Source: Mitsuokella jalaludinii DSM 13811 (GTDB lineage: Bacteria > Bacillota > Negativicutes > Selenomonadales > Selenomonadaceae). From it: a DNA stretch of 64,000 nt. This document shows positions 19,070 through 27,936 of this stretch, in pieces. The stretch lies in NCBI RefSeq assembly GCF_000702905.1, contig NZ_JNKR01000001.1, positions 186,001-250,000 of the forward strand. The letters are read 5' to 3'. The number at the start of each line of letters is the position of its first letter. The stretch's first letter is position 1. The notes beneath the pieces were generated by a model, which was not told the DNA's origin, made no database searches, and saw only the letters and a program-made list of their open reading frames with translations. The translations under genes and the position numbers were made by a program.

Positions 19070-20407
19070 TCAGCAGCCAAAGATCTGCGGCTTGAACGCC
19101 TCGATCGCTGCCAGAGCTTTCTCGGCTAGCAGCTGTTTCTTCTGTTTCTTGTCGCGGATGCGGCGCCCATTGGCATCGCGCATCTCAACGGGCGGCAGGA
19201 TGCCGAAGTTGACATTCATCGGCTGGAAGTGCTTGGCCTCGCTCGTCGTGATGTAGTGGCAGAGCGCGCCGTGGCAGCTCTCCTCCGGGAAGACGAGCGG
19301 CTGCTCGCCGCGCGCGATGCGCGCCGCATTGACGCCGGCGACAAGGCCCGACGAGGCCGACTCGATGTAGCCCTCAACGCCCGTCATCTGACCGGCAAAG
19401 AGCAGATGGTCCTCGCCTCGAAGCTGCAGCGTCGGGCGCATGTGGCGCGGCGAGTTCAGGAAGGTGTTGCGGTGCATGACGCCGTAGCGCAGGAACTCCG
19501 CGTGCTCGAGGCCGGGGATCATGCCGAAGACGCGGCGCTGTTCCGGCCACTTGAGATGCGTCTGGAAGCCGACGATGTTGTAGAGCGTCGCGCCCGCATT
19601 GTCCTGGCGCAGCTGCACGACGGCATAGGGGCGCACCCCCGTCACGGGGTGCTCGAGTCCGACGGGCTTCAGCGGGCCGTAGAGCAGCGTGTCGATGCCG
19701 CGGCTCGCCATGACCTCGACCGGCATGCAGCCCTCGAAGAACTTCTCCTTCTCGAAGTCCTTCGTCGGCGCCTTCTCCGCCGTCACGAGCTCGTGCCAGA
19801 ACGCCTCGTACTCCTCCTTCGTCATCGGGCAGTTGATGTAGGCTGCCTCACCCTTGCCGTAGCGCGAGGCGCGGTACGCCTTTGTCATGTCGACGGACTC
19901 GAGGCTGACGATTGGGGCGGCCGCATCGTAGAAGTACAGCGAATCGTTGCCCGTGCGCGCTGCGATGTCCTCCGCCAGGCTGCCGGCCGTCAGCGGGCCG
20001 CTCGCCACGACGGTCACTGCATCTTCCTCCATCGGGATCTTCGGCACTTCTTCGTGCACCACGGTGATGTGCGGGTGATTCGTGACTTTTTCCGTCACGT
20101 AGTCACTGAAGCCATGGCGGTCGACAGCGAGCGCACCGCCGGCAGGGACGCGCGTCGCATCGGCTGCCTCCATGATGATGGAACCGAGGCGGCGCATCTC
20201 TTCCTTGAGCACGCCGACCGCATTCTCCAGGCCGGCACCGCGCAGCGAATTGCTGCAGACGAGCTCGGCAAAGCCGGCCGTCTTATGCGCCGGCGTCGAC
20301 TTTTCGGGACGCATCTCGTAGAGCGTGACTTCCGCGCCCTGCTTGGCCGCCTGCCAGGCGGCCTCGCTGCCAGCCAGGCCAGCGCCGACTATGATGACTT
20401 TCTTCAT
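19070..20407 (-). CDS. trmFO: Folate-dependent tRNA uridine-54 methyltransferase TrmFO
   Basis: TrmFO makes m5U54 in tRNA using methylenetetrahydrofolate and FAD. The 445-aa protein starts [18 protein letters not shown], the FAD-binding dinucleotide fold, and carries CSNSLRG with the active-site region, then [19 protein letters not shown] at 20407 follows GGAGAATCC and overlaps the topA stop by 4 bases; longer in-frame extensions would run deep into topA. Confidence 0.96.
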   Translation of the reverse strand: MKKVIIVGAGLAGSEAAWQAAKQGAEVTLYEMRPEKSTPAHKTAGFAELVCSNSLRGAGLENAVGVLKEEMRRLGSIIMEAADATRVPAGGALAVDRHGFSDYVTEKVTNHPHITVVHEEVPKIPMEEDAVTVVASGPLTAGSLAEDIAARTGNDSLYFYDAAAPIVSLESVDMTKAYRASRYGKGEAAYINCPMTKEEYEAFWHELVTAEKAPTKDFEKEKFFEGCMPVEVMASRGIDTLLYGPLKPVGLEHPVTGVRPYAVVQLRQDNAGATLYNIVGFQTHLKWPEQRRVFGMIPGLEHAEFLRYGVMHRNTFLNSPRHMRPTLQLRGEDHLLFAGQMTGVEGYIESASSGLVAGVNAARIARGEQPLVFPEESCHGALCHYITTSEAKHFQPMNVNFGILPPVEMRDANGRRIRDKKQKKQLLAEKALAAIEAFKPQIFGC

Positions 20408-22671
20408 GGATTCTCCTTCTTCTCGGCCTCTGCCGCCATCTTCTCCGCTTCGCGCTTCCGCTTGGCTTCGGCGCGCTCGCGCATCTTCTCGAGTTCCTTG
20501 TTGATCGGGTGGTTGATGCGCGTCTCGCAAGCATCATTGCTGCAGTAGAGCATGCCGCGTCCGTTCTTGAAGTGATGCTTCAAGAGGAAGGCACCGCATT
20601 TCTCGCACTTCTGCTGTTGCGGCGTATCCCAAGTCGTGTAATCACAGTCCGGATAGTTCTCGCAGCCATAGAATGTGCGCCCGCGGCGCGTGCGGCGCTC
20701 GACGATCTTGCCGCCGCACTTCGGACACTTGACACCTGTATCTTTCAAGAGCGGCTTCGTGTTGCGGCATTCCGGGAAGCCCGGGCAGGCGAGGAACTTG
20801 CCGTAGCGTCCCTGCTTGATGACCATCAGGCGGCCGCAGTGCTCGCAGCGGACGTCCGACACCTCGACGGGCAGTTCGACGTGGCCGATGGCCTCGTCGG
20901 CCTTCTCGAGCGTCTGCTCGAACGGACCGTAGAACTCCCGCAGCAGCTGGTTCTTGTGGACCTTGCCCTCGGCGATCTCATCGAGCTCGTTCTCGAGATT
21001 GGCCGTGAACTTGACATCGACGATGTCCTTGAAGTACTCCTCGAGCATGTCGACGACGACGAAGCCGAGCTCCGTCGGCTGGAAGTGCTTGTCGATGCGC
21101 TGGACGTAACCGCGCGCCTGGATCGTCTCGATGATCGGCGCGTACGTGCTCGGGCGGCCGATCTCCTTCTCCTCGAGCGTCTTGACGAGCGAGGCATCGT
21201 TATAGCGCGGCGGCGGCTCTGTGAAGTGCTGCTGCGGCAGCGTCTTGGCGATGTTCAGGACATCGCCTTCTTCAAGCTCCGGCAAGAGGACGTCTTTTTC
21301 CTTCTTCGTCGTCTCAGCACCGGCGTAGACTTTCGTGAAACCGGCGAACTTGAGGCGGGAACCGTTGGCGCGCAGGTCATAGCGGTCGCCGGCCTTGATG
21401 GCGATTGCCATCGTGTCGTAGATGGCCGGCGTCATCTGGCTGGCGGCAAAGCGCTGCCAGACGAGCGTGTAAAGCTTGAGCTGGTCCTTGTTGAGGTACT
21501 TCTCGAGGCTCTCCGGCGTGTGGACGAGGCTCGTCGGGCGGATGGCCTCATGCGCATCCTGCGCTTTCTTGCCCGTCACGTAGACGTTGGCCTTCTCTGG
21601 CACGAATTCCGGGCCGAACGCTTCGAGCAGGAACGACTTCGCCTCCTGCTGCGCGAGCTCCGAGATGCGCGTCGAGTCCGTGCGCATGTAGGTGATGAGA
21701 CCGGTCGAGCCGTGGCGACCGAGCTCAATGCCCTCGTAGAGCTGCTGCGCGAGCATCATCGTCTTGCGCGAGGTGAAGCCGAGCTTGCGCGCGGCATCCT
21801 GCTGCAAGGAGCTCGTCGTAAACGGCGCCGCGGGCTTGCGCCTGCGCTCACTGCGCCGCACGGATGCAACCGTCAGCGCTTGCTTGGCGAGGTCTTCCGT
21901 GACGGCCATCGCTTCGCTCTCATTGTGCAGGGCAATCTTCTTGCCCTCCTCATCGGTGACAGCGAGGCGCTTGCCGTCGATCTGCACGAGGTCGGCCTGG
22001 AACATCGCCGATCTCTCCTTGCGCAACTTGAGCCCGACCGTCCAATACTCATCCGAATGGAACGCCTGGATCTCCTTCTCGCGGTCGCAAATCAGTCGGA
22101 CTGTCACCGACTGCACGCGGCCGGCCGACAGGCCCTTGCGCACCTTGCGCCACAGAAGAGGCGACAGCTTGTAGCCGACGATGCGGTCGAGCATGCGGCG
22201 CGCCTGCTGCGCGTCGACCTGATCGAGGTTGATGGCGCGCGGGTGCTTGACGGCCTCCTGGATGGCCGGCTTCGTGATCTCGTTGAAGACGATGCGGCAA
22301 TCCGATGACGGGTCAAGTCCTAGGATGAACGCCAGATGCCAGGCGATTGCCTCTCCTTCGCGGTCCGGATCGCTTGCCAGATAAATCTTGTCGGCATGCT
22401 TCGCGTCCTTCTTGAGCGCCTTGATGAGATCGCCCTTGCCGCGTATGTTGATGTACTTCGGCGCGAAGTCATTCTCGATGTCGATGCCGAACTGGCTCTT
22501 CGGCAGATCGCGCAGATGACCCATGGAAGCGCGCACCATGTACTTCTTTCCCAGATATTTCTCGATGGTCTTGGCCTTGGCCGGAGACTCGACAACGACG
22601 AGCGTTCTCTTTGTCTTCGTCTTGGTTCTTGTCTTTGCTTTTGGTGCCGTACTTGCTTTTGTTGCAGCCAA
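20404..22671 (-). CDS. topA: DNA topoisomerase I
   Basis: TopA relaxes negative supercoils. The 755-aa protein has a basic Lys/Thr N-terminal tail, the Toprim domain ([35 protein letters not shown]), and the catalytic tyrosine in [11 protein letters not shown] near residue 327. Three C-terminal zinc ribbons are intact: CEHCG with CPGFPEC, CPKCG with CENYPDC, CEKCG with CSNDAC. The start is TTG at 22671, with GGGAG 7 bases before it and 4 bases after the dprA stop; an upstream ATG would overlap dprA. A lysine-rich C-terminal tail ends the protein. Confidence 0.96.
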   Translation of the reverse strand: MAATKASTAPKAKTRTKTKTKRTLVVVESPAKAKTIEKYLGKKYMVRASMGHLRDLPKSQFGIDIENDFAPKYINIRGKGDLIKALKKDAKHADKIYLASDPDREGEAIAWHLAFILGLDPSSDCRIVFNEITKPAIQEAVKHPRAINLDQVDAQQARRMLDRIVGYKLSPLLWRKVRKGLSAGRVQSVTVRLICDREKEIQAFHSDEYWTVGLKLRKERSAMFQADLVQIDGKRLAVTDEEGKKIALHNESEAMAVTEDLAKQALTVASVRRSERRRKPAAPFTTSSLQQDAARKLGFTSRKTMMLAQQLYEGIELGRHGSTGLITYMRTDSTRISELAQQEAKSFLLEAFGPEFVPEKANVYVTGKKAQDAHEAIRPTSLVHTPESLEKYLNKDQLKLYTLVWQRFAASQMTPAIYDTMAIAIKAGDRYDLRANGSRLKFAGFTKVYAGAETTKKEKDVLLPELEEGDVLNIAKTLPQQHFTEPPPRYNDASLVKTLEEKEIGRPSTYAPIIETIQARGYVQRIDKHFQPTELGFVVVDMLEEYFKDIVDVKFTANLENELDEIAEGKVHKNQLLREFYGPFEQTLEKADEAIGHVELPVEVSDVRCEHCGRLMVIKQGRYGKFLACPGFPECRNTKPLLKDTGVKCPKCGGKIVERRTRRGRTFYGCENYPDCDYTTWDTPQQQKCEKCGAFLLKHHFKNGRGMLYCSNDACETRINHPINKELEKMRERAEAKRKREAEKMAAEAEKKENP

Positions 22672-22675
22672 ACCG

Positions 22676-23770
22676 TCACTCCCTCTCAGCACGCCTGTAG
22701 GCATGCAGTTCATTTTCTATGATCAGTCCCTTGAGCTCCATCTGCAGGAGCGTGAAGGACAGATTCGGCATCTCTCCATCCGGCAGGCTCATGAGGATCT
22801 CGTCGGCGCTCAGCGCGCGGTCGAAGGACAGGACCTGATAGACCCTGCGCTCGTCCGGCGTCATGCTCTTCTGCTTCTTGGCCGTGACCTTCTGCACGAG
22901 CCCCATGTCCTCGAGGATATCGCCAGGCTTCGTCACAAGCCTCGCTCCCTGCTGGATCAGGTGGTGGCAGCCCTCACTCATCTTAGAGAAGACGCTGCCC
23001 GGCAGTGCATAGACCTCGCGCCCTTCGCTAAGGGCGAGTTCCGCTGTAATCAGCGAGCCGCTCCTCGCGGCCGCCTCGACGACGAGCGTCCCCTCAGACA
23101 GACCGCTGATGATGCGGTTGCGCGCGGGAAAGAAGGCCGGCAGCGGCTGGACGCCCGGCGCGTACTCCGAGATGACCGCGCCGCTCTCCGCAATCTGCGC
23201 GAGCAGACGGCGATTTTCAGCCGGATACGCCACATCGATGCCGCAGCCGAGCACGGCGACCGTGCGGCCTGTCTTGAGCGCACCGCGATGCGACCTCGTA
23301 TCGATGCCGCGCGCTGCACCGCTGACGACCGTCAGGCCCGCAGCGGCCAGCTGCTCGCCGAACTCGAGCGCCAGCGCCTCACCGTAAGGGCTCAGGCGCC
23401 TCGAGCCGACGATCGCGACGCGGCGCTCCTTTGGCATGAGCGTCCCGCGGCAGTAGAGCACGGGCGGCGGCGAAAAGATTTCCTTCAATAAATACGGGTA
23501 ATCCTCATCCTGCAGCGTGCAGAGATGGACGCCGCGCTGCTCACAGATATCCGCCAGCGCTTCCGGCATATCGGGATGGTCCCTGCGGAATGCGTCAATC
23601 GTGCTGACGAGCCCCTGCGGCATCTTGACGAGCCTGCTCATCTCAAGAGCCGGCATCTGCCAGAGGCTCACGGCATCCAGGCCTGTCTGTAACAACGGGC
23701 CGAGCCTGCGGCTGCCGAGTCCCGGGCACTGCGCGAGTGCCGCCAGATAGAAATCCTGCCTTGCATCCAT
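22676..23770 (-). CDS. dprA: DNA-processing protein DprA/Smf
   Basis: DprA loads RecA on incoming single-stranded DNA during natural transformation. The 364-aa protein has an N-terminal helix-hairpin-like region, the Rossmann core (VAIVGSRRLSPYGEALA; VVSGAARGIDTRSHRGAL; TVAVLGCGIDVAYPAEN), and a C-terminal winged-helix-like domain. It is the first gene of the dprA-topA-trmFO-hslV-hslU operon. Confidence 0.95.
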   Translation of the reverse strand: MDARQDFYLAALAQCPGLGSRRLGPLLQTGLDAVSLWQMPALEMSRLVKMPQGLVSTIDAFRRDHPDMPEALADICEQRGVHLCTLQDEDYPYLLKEIFSPPPVLYCRGTLMPKERRVAIVGSRRLSPYGEALALEFGEQLAAAGLTVVSGAARGIDTRSHRGALKTGRTVAVLGCGIDVAYPAENRRLLAQIAESGAVISEYAPGVQPLPAFFPARNRIISGLSEGTLVVEAAARSGSLITAELALSEGREVYALPGSVFSKMSEGCHHLIQQGARLVTKPGDILEDMGLVQKVTAKKQKSMTPDERRVYQVLSFDRALSADEILMSLPDGEMPNLSFTLLQMELKGLIIENELHAYRRAERE

Positions 23771-23804
23771 AGCATCGCCTTCTTCCTGGTCTATACGTTA
23801 TATC

Positions 23805-23833
23805 ATCTTACCCAAAAATCGGATAATATGCAA
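23805..23833 (-). promoter_or_regulatory. Promoter of the dprA operon
   Basis: TTGCAT and TAAGAT with a 17-base spacer, about 34 bases before the dprA ATG. Confidence 0.6.
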
Positions 23834-23878
23834 CCTCTCGGCGTAAAGTTTCAGAAAAAATACACACTGATGTGATGA

Positions 23879-23909
23879 CAAGAAAGGCCATCTGCCCAAG
23901 CAGACGGCC
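23879..23909 (-). terminator. Terminator after the 25-aa ORF
   Basis: Stem GGCCGTCTGC with GCAGATGGCC (one G-U), then TTTCTTGT. It begins 5 bases after the stop of the small ORF. Confidence 0.75.
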
Positions 23910-23914
23910 CGTTG

Positions 23915-23992
23915 TCATTCCGTGAAAAGTTCATCCCAGTAAGCAAAGGCAAACATCAGGATGATCAGGAACAGAAGAAAGAGATCCCCCAT
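23915..23992 (-). CDS. Possible 25-aa hydrophobic peptide
   Basis: A short ORF begins ATG at 23992 with GAAGGGGTGG 3-12 bases upstream and ends 5 bases before a terminator. The product begins MGDLFLLFLIILMFAFAY and ends in a short acidic tail (DELFTE), so it would be a single-span membrane peptide. A hydrophobic core flanked by a ribosome site and an immediate terminator is more than random expectation, but no known family was recognised. No promoter is seen between it and the nlpC terminator, so expression may be by read-through. It could be a small membrane protein, a toxin-like peptide, or chance. Confidence 0.45.
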   Translation of the reverse strand: MGDLFLLFLIILMFAFAYWDELFTE

Positions 23993-24007
23993 GGTTCCAC
24001 CCCTTCG

Positions 24008-24040
24008 GTAAAATCCGTAAAATCCGGTAAAAACGTAAAA
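24008..24040. repeat. Short tandem near-repeats of GTAAAATCC
   Basis: Two exact copies of GTAAAATCC on the plus strand are followed by two degenerate copies (GTAAAAAC, GTAAAA). The array lies between the nlpC terminator and the small ORF. Function unknown. Confidence 0.5.
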
Positions 24041-24069
24041 AAAAGGGAGAGAGACGCTTGCCCCTCTCC
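24037..24069 (-). terminator. Terminator of nlpC
   Basis: Stem GGAGAG with CTCTCC on the minus strand, then a run of eight T residues, 7 bases after the stop codon. Confidence 0.85.
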
Positions 24070-24076
24070 GAAAAGA

Positions 24077-24742
24077 TTACATGACGCGACGGGCACCGAT
24101 ATAGCAGGAACCCCAATAGGAACTGTACAGGGATGCAACTGATACACCCTGGCTCGACGATGCGTTGATGAAATCACCATCGCCAAGATAGATGCCGACG
24201 TGCGACGGACCCGGCTCATACGTCGAGAAGAAGACGAGGTCGCCCGGCACGAGCTCGCTCGTGGAAACCGAGTAGCCGACCTCATACTGTGCATCAGCCG
24301 TGCGCGGCAGGTAGACACCGGCATTGGCGAATACATAGCGGACGTAACCCGAGCAGTCGAAACCGTTCGGCGTCGTGCCGCCGAAGACGTACGGGACACC
24401 AAGGTAGTTCATGGAATCCGATACGACGCGGCGTGCGATGGAGTTCGTCGTGGAGCTGACTGCCGGCATCGATTTGCCGAGCAGAGCGGCATACGTGGAA
24501 GGACCGACAAGTCCGTCTGCGTTGATGCCCTGCGTCATCTGGAAGCTCTTGACTGCCTCGACCGTGGCGGGGCCATAGGCACCGTCTGCCGTGACGTCGT
24601 AGCCCAGATTGGCCAGCTGGCCCTGGATTTCTGCTACATCGCTGCCCTGATCTCCGACGCGAAAAGCTGAAGCCCCCGCCACCGAAAACCAGCACATAAG
24701 GATCATGGATACTGCGAAAATGATACGCATTGCTTTACTCAA
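24077..24742 (-). CDS. Secreted NlpC/P60 peptidoglycan hydrolase with peptidoglycan-binding domain
   Basis: The 221-aa protein has a signal peptide (residues 1-24, ending VAGASA), a PG_binding_1 domain (about 28-85, GSDVAEIQGQLANLGY; YGPATVEAVKSFQ), and a C-terminal NlpC/P60 endopeptidase. Catalytic Cys is in FDCSGYV near residue 129 and His in GPSHVGIY near 181. It would cut stem peptides in the periplasm. TTG at 24742 is chosen because AGGAG lies 7 bases before; the ATG at 24730 has no site. The gene is under a c-di-AMP riboswitch, in line with c-di-AMP control of wall hydrolases in other Firmicutes. Confidence 0.93.
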   Translation of the reverse strand: MSKAMRIIFAVSMILMCWFSVAGASAFRVGDQGSDVAEIQGQLANLGYDVTADGAYGPATVEAVKSFQMTQGINADGLVGPSTYAALLGKSMPAVSSTTNSIARRVVSDSMNYLGVPYVFGGTTPNGFDCSGYVRYVFANAGVYLPRTADAQYEVGYSVSTSELVPGDLVFFSTYEPGPSHVGIYLGDGDFINASSSQGVSVASLYSSYWGSCYIGARRVM

Positions 24743-24754
24743 AAAGCCACTCCT

Positions 24755-24918
24755 CTCTCTCTTCGCTTACGAGGTTAGCTGCCGGGTTAGGGTAGAGAAG
24801 ACCACCCTCGCCTATTTCACCATGAAGACCGCTCGGCCTGACACCGTGAGCCAGACGTTCACCCCAAAAAACTTGGTTCCCCCGCTCCTGGGCTGGACTC
24901 AGCTTATTCTTTTTGCGC
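24755..24918 (-). ncRNA. ydaO/yuaA-type (cyclic di-AMP) riboswitch
   Basis: The leader of the NlpC gene contains the conserved blocks of this riboswitch in order on the minus strand: GGAGCGGGGGAACCA, TTTTTTGGGGTGAAC, a central hairpin, and CGGCAGCTAACCTCGTAAGC just before the ribosome site. Known members bind c-di-AMP and switch off wall hydrolase and potassium or osmolyte genes. Here it lies immediately before the TTG start, so control may be by anti-termination or by ribosome-site access. Confidence 0.92.
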
Positions 24919-24932
24919 CCATTTGATTTATA

Positions 24933-24961
24933 ATCATACGACAGGAGTCGTCGTACTTCGA
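24933..24961 (-). promoter_or_regulatory. Probable promoter of the riboswitch-nlpC gene with an inverted repeat in its spacer
   Basis: TATGAT lies just upstream of the riboswitch. The -35 position reads TCGAAG, far from consensus. The spacer holds the repeat TACGAC-N7-GTCGTA (24937-24955), placed where an activator or repressor could act. Between here and the rnpB terminator (about 24962-25051) nothing else was recognised. Confidence 0.4.
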
Positions 24962-25051
24962 GAAGTTAAATCATAAAAAGTGCTTCCTTCTGTTTTCAAG
25001 CTCGTTCGTTCTCATTTCTTTCAGGTTCTTTTCAGATTAACCTCAGATATG

Positions 25052-25078
25052 AAAACAGGCTGCCAGAAGGGGCAGCCT
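25052..25078 (-). terminator. Terminator of rnpB
   Basis: Stem AGGCTGCC with GGCAGCCT, loop of six bases, then TTTT on the minus strand. Confidence 0.75.
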
Positions 25079-25094
25079 CATTGCTTGCAGATGT

Positions 25095-25455
25095 TATAAG
25101 TCGTCAATAAGCCGAGTTCTGTTCCGCTCACGCGGTGACAATCATTTATCTAGGCACGGCAGTTGCCTGCCGGCTCAAGCGACTCAACCCGGAAGGTTCC
25201 GCGGGCCGCATCATCCCTTCCCTATTTGGTCTTGCTCCATGTGGGGTTTACCGAAGCCAGCCAGTCACCTGACTGCTGGTGCGCTCTTACCGCACCTTTC
25301 CACCCTTACCTGACGAGTCAGGCGGTCTAAATCTCTATGGCACTTTCCCTGAGGTCACCCTCGCTGGACGTTATCCAGCACACTGCCCTGTGGAGCCCGG
25401 ACTTTCCTCATCAGCCTCGAGGGCTGCCGCGATTGTCCTGACAACTTATATCAAC
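25095..25455 (-). ncRNA. rnpB: RNase P RNA (bacterial class A)
   Basis: The catalytic RNA that matures the 5' ends of tRNAs. Conserved elements are visible on the minus strand: GAGGAAAGTCCGGGCTCC near the 5' end, the central GGTAAACCCCAC, and the 3' element ACAGAACTCGGCTTA. The length, about 350-360 nt, is normal. The 5' end is set from the -10 box and the 3' end from the last conserved pairing; both may be off by a few bases. Confidence 0.97.
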
Positions 25456-25462
25456 ACAGCGA

Positions 25463-25491
25463 ATTATAGCACTTTAGCACGTATCTGTCAA
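25463..25491 (-). promoter_or_regulatory. Consensus promoter of rnpB
   Basis: A perfect TTGACA and TATAAT with a 17-base spacer, directly upstream of the RNase P RNA. Confidence 0.9.
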
Positions 25492-25560
25492 ATCAGCTCC
25501 TAATCTATCCCGAAAATACGTGTTTTCTCACGTTTTCCCCGCAAGCCTGGACATTTGGCC

Positions 25561-25589
25561 TTTTCTTTTCCCGCGCATTTCACTATAAT
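25561..25589 (+). promoter_or_regulatory. Weak promoter candidate of deoD
   Basis: TATAAT at 25584-25589 on the plus strand, with a poor -35 (TTTTCT) 17 bases upstream. It diverges from the rnpB promoter. Confidence 0.4.
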
Positions 25590-25662
25590 GTACGTATACG
25601 ATTTAAAATCTTCAGAAAAGAAATCACGTTGTCCATCATCAAGAAAGAAAGAGGGAAACACC

Positions 25663-26373
25663 ATGAGCACACCACATATCGCTGCCGAGAAGGGCGAGAT
25701 CGCTGAGCGCATCCTGCTGCCGGGCGACCCGCTGCGCGCCAAGTTCATCGCCGAGAACTTCCTCGACAATCCGAAGCAGTACACCTCTGTCCGCAACATC
25801 CTCGGCTTCACGGGCACCTACAAGGGCGTTCCCGTATCGGTCCAGGGCACGGGCATGGGCATCCCGTCCATCTCCATCTACGTGCACGAGCTCATCCATG
25901 AATTCGGCTGCAAGAAGCTCTTCCGCGTCGGCACCTGCGGTGCCATGCACCCAGATGTCCACCTGCGCGACGTGCTAATCGCACAGGCAGCCAGCACGGA
26001 CTCCTCGATCATCCGCAATATCTTCGGCGGCTCGATCAACTTCTGCCCGATTGCCGACTACGACCTGCTCTCGAAGGCAGTCGCCAACACGAAGAAGCTC
26101 GACCTCAAGGCTACCGTCGGCAACATCATCTCGGTCGACCGTTTCTACGACGAGGAGATTGACAACGACAAACTCCGCAAGTACGGCATCCTCGCCGTCG
26201 AGATGGAAGCAGCTGCCCTCTACACGCTCGCAGCTGAGGCACATGTCCAGGCACTCGCCCTCTTCACGGTCAGCGACCATCTGCTGACGGGTGAAGGCTG
26301 CACGACGGAAGAGCGCCAGACGTCGTTCAACGACATGATCAAGATCGCACTCGAAACGGCAATCGAAGACTGA
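25663..26373 (+). CDS. deoD: Purine-nucleoside phosphorylase, DeoD type
   Basis: DeoD splits purine (deoxy)nucleosides with phosphate for salvage. The 236-aa protein matches the hexameric bacterial family: [17 protein letters not shown] near residue 22, [24 protein letters not shown], and the catalytic SDHLLTGE near residue 204. The start ATG at 25663 follows GAGGG. It is a solitary plus-strand gene with its own terminator. Confidence 0.97.
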   Translation: MSTPHIAAEKGEIAERILLPGDPLRAKFIAENFLDNPKQYTSVRNILGFTGTYKGVPVSVQGTGMGIPSISIYVHELIHEFGCKKLFRVGTCGAMHPDVHLRDVLIAQAASTDSSIIRNIFGGSINFCPIADYDLLSKAVANTKKLDLKATVGNIISVDRFYDEEIDNDKLRKYGILAVEMEAAALYTLAAEAHVQALALFTVSDHLLTGEGCTTEERQTSFNDMIKIALETAIED

Positions 26374-26445
26374 GCATCAAGCTGACTTCTCTTTCTCAAC
26401 ATATATTTTCCATTCTTTTTCTTCTTTCCAATCTTCATGTCCAAG

Positions 26446-26478
26446 AAAAACGACCACATCAGACGATGTGGTCGTTTT
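26446..26478. terminator. Bidirectional terminator between deoD and the M18 peptidase gene
   Basis: Stem CGACCACATC with GATGTGGTCG, loop AGAC, flanked by AAAAA on one side and TTTT on the other. Confidence 0.9.
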
Positions 26479-26512
26479 GTCGTTTCTGTGTTCAATTCTC
26501 CTGCGGGAAGGC

Positions 26513-27904
26513 TCACGCCTCTGCCAGGAAGGCCATGTAGCCCTTCTTCGTCTCGTAGATGTCGACCTTGCTCGTCGCTTCCCACGGGGCGTGCATCGAG
26601 AGGACGCCGACGCCGCTGTCGATGACCTGCATGCCGTAGAGGCTCATGATGTAGGCAATCGTGCCGCCGCCGCCGAGATCGACGCGGCCGAGCTCAGCGA
26701 GCTGGAAGTGGACATCGTGCTTCTCGAGCATGCGGCGGATCTCGCCGAGGTATTCGGCATTGGCATCGTTGGAGCCCGACTTGCCGCGCGCCCCCGTGAA
26801 CTTGTTGAAGACCATGCCGCGCCCGAGGTAGGCGACGTTCTTCTTGTCGTAAGCGCTGGCGTAGAGTGCATCGTAGGCACTGGAGACATCAGATGAGAGC
26901 ATCTTCGAATTGGCGAGGCAGCGGCGCAGGCCGAGCTCACTGTACTGGCCGCAGGCGTTCATGAGCTCGGCGAGGATGTTCTCGAAGAAATGCGACTGCA
27001 TGCCCGTCGCGCCGACACTGCCAATCTCTTCCTTGTCGACGAGCAGGCAGCAGGAGGTGCGCTTGCGCGGAGCACTGCTCTCAAGCATGGCCACGAGGCT
27101 CGTGTAGGCGCAGACGCGGTCGTCCTGTCCGTAGGCTAGGATCATGCTGCGGTCGAAGCCGAGGTCGCGCGCACGGCCGGCTGGCACGAGGACGAGCTCA
27201 GCCGAGAGGAAATCCTCTTCTTCGATGCCGTACTGCTCCTCGATGAGCTTCAGCACGCCGGCCTTGACCGACTCCTTCTCGCCATCCTTGAGCGGGTAAT
27301 TGCCGACGAGGATGTCGAGGTCTTCGCCCTCGATGACCTTGGCCGCGTTCTTCTTCATCTGTTCCTGCGAGAGATGGATCAGGAGGTCCGTCACGCAGAA
27401 GACGGGGGCGCCCTCTTCCTCGCCGATGCGGATCTCGACGACCGTGCCATCTTTCTTGACGACGACGCCGTGCAGAGCGAGCGGCAGCGTGACCCACTGG
27501 TACTTCTTGATGCCGCCGTAGTAATGCGTGTCGAGGTAAGCGAGGCCGCCGTCTTCGTAGAGCGGGTTCTGCTTGACGTCGAGGCGGCACGTATCGATGT
27601 GCGCGCCGAGGATGGCAAGGCCCTTCTCAAGCGGGTCTTCACCGATCTGGAACAGCACGATGCTCTTCTTCATGTTGACAGCGTAGACCTTGTCGCCGGC
27701 CTTGAGCTTCTCCCCCGCCTGCAGTACATCGCAAAGGTCGCGGTAGCCTGCGGCCTTTGCCTGGCGCACAGCCTCCACGACGCTCTCGCGCTCTGTCTTG
27801 CAGGTGGAGAGGAAGTCGCGGTATCCTGCAGCCAGTTTCTCAAGCGCCTCTCTATCGGCCTCGGTATACGAGGACCAGACGGACGCCTTTTCTTCTCTTG
27901 CCAT
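26513..27904 (-). CDS. M18 family aminopeptidase
   Basis: M18 enzymes are two-metal aminopeptidases that remove acidic or neutral N-terminal residues. The 463-aa protein has metal-ligand motifs AHIDTCRLD near residue 96, DKEEIGS near 300, and SMHAPWE near 433. ATG at 27904 has AGGAAGG 7 bases upstream; TTG two codons earlier is the alternative. It is the last gene of the birA-coaX-dusB run. Confidence 0.92.
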   Translation of the reverse strand: MAREEKASVWSSYTEADREALEKLAAGYRDFLSTCKTERESVVEAVRQAKAAGYRDLCDVLQAGEKLKAGDKVYAVNMKKSIVLFQIGEDPLEKGLAILGAHIDTCRLDVKQNPLYEDGGLAYLDTHYYGGIKKYQWVTLPLALHGVVVKKDGTVVEIRIGEEEGAPVFCVTDLLIHLSQEQMKKNAAKVIEGEDLDILVGNYPLKDGEKESVKAGVLKLIEEQYGIEEEDFLSAELVLVPAGRARDLGFDRSMILAYGQDDRVCAYTSLVAMLESSAPRKRTSCCLLVDKEEIGSVGATGMQSHFFENILAELMNACGQYSELGLRRCLANSKMLSSDVSSAYDALYASAYDKKNVAYLGRGMVFNKFTGARGKSGSNDANAEYLGEIRRMLEKHDVHFQLAELGRVDLGGGGTIAYIMSLYGMQVIDSGVGVLSMHAPWEATSKVDIYETKKGYMAFLAEA

Positions 27905-27936
27905 ATGCAATCCTTCCTTTCAAGTTCAATTCAAGT

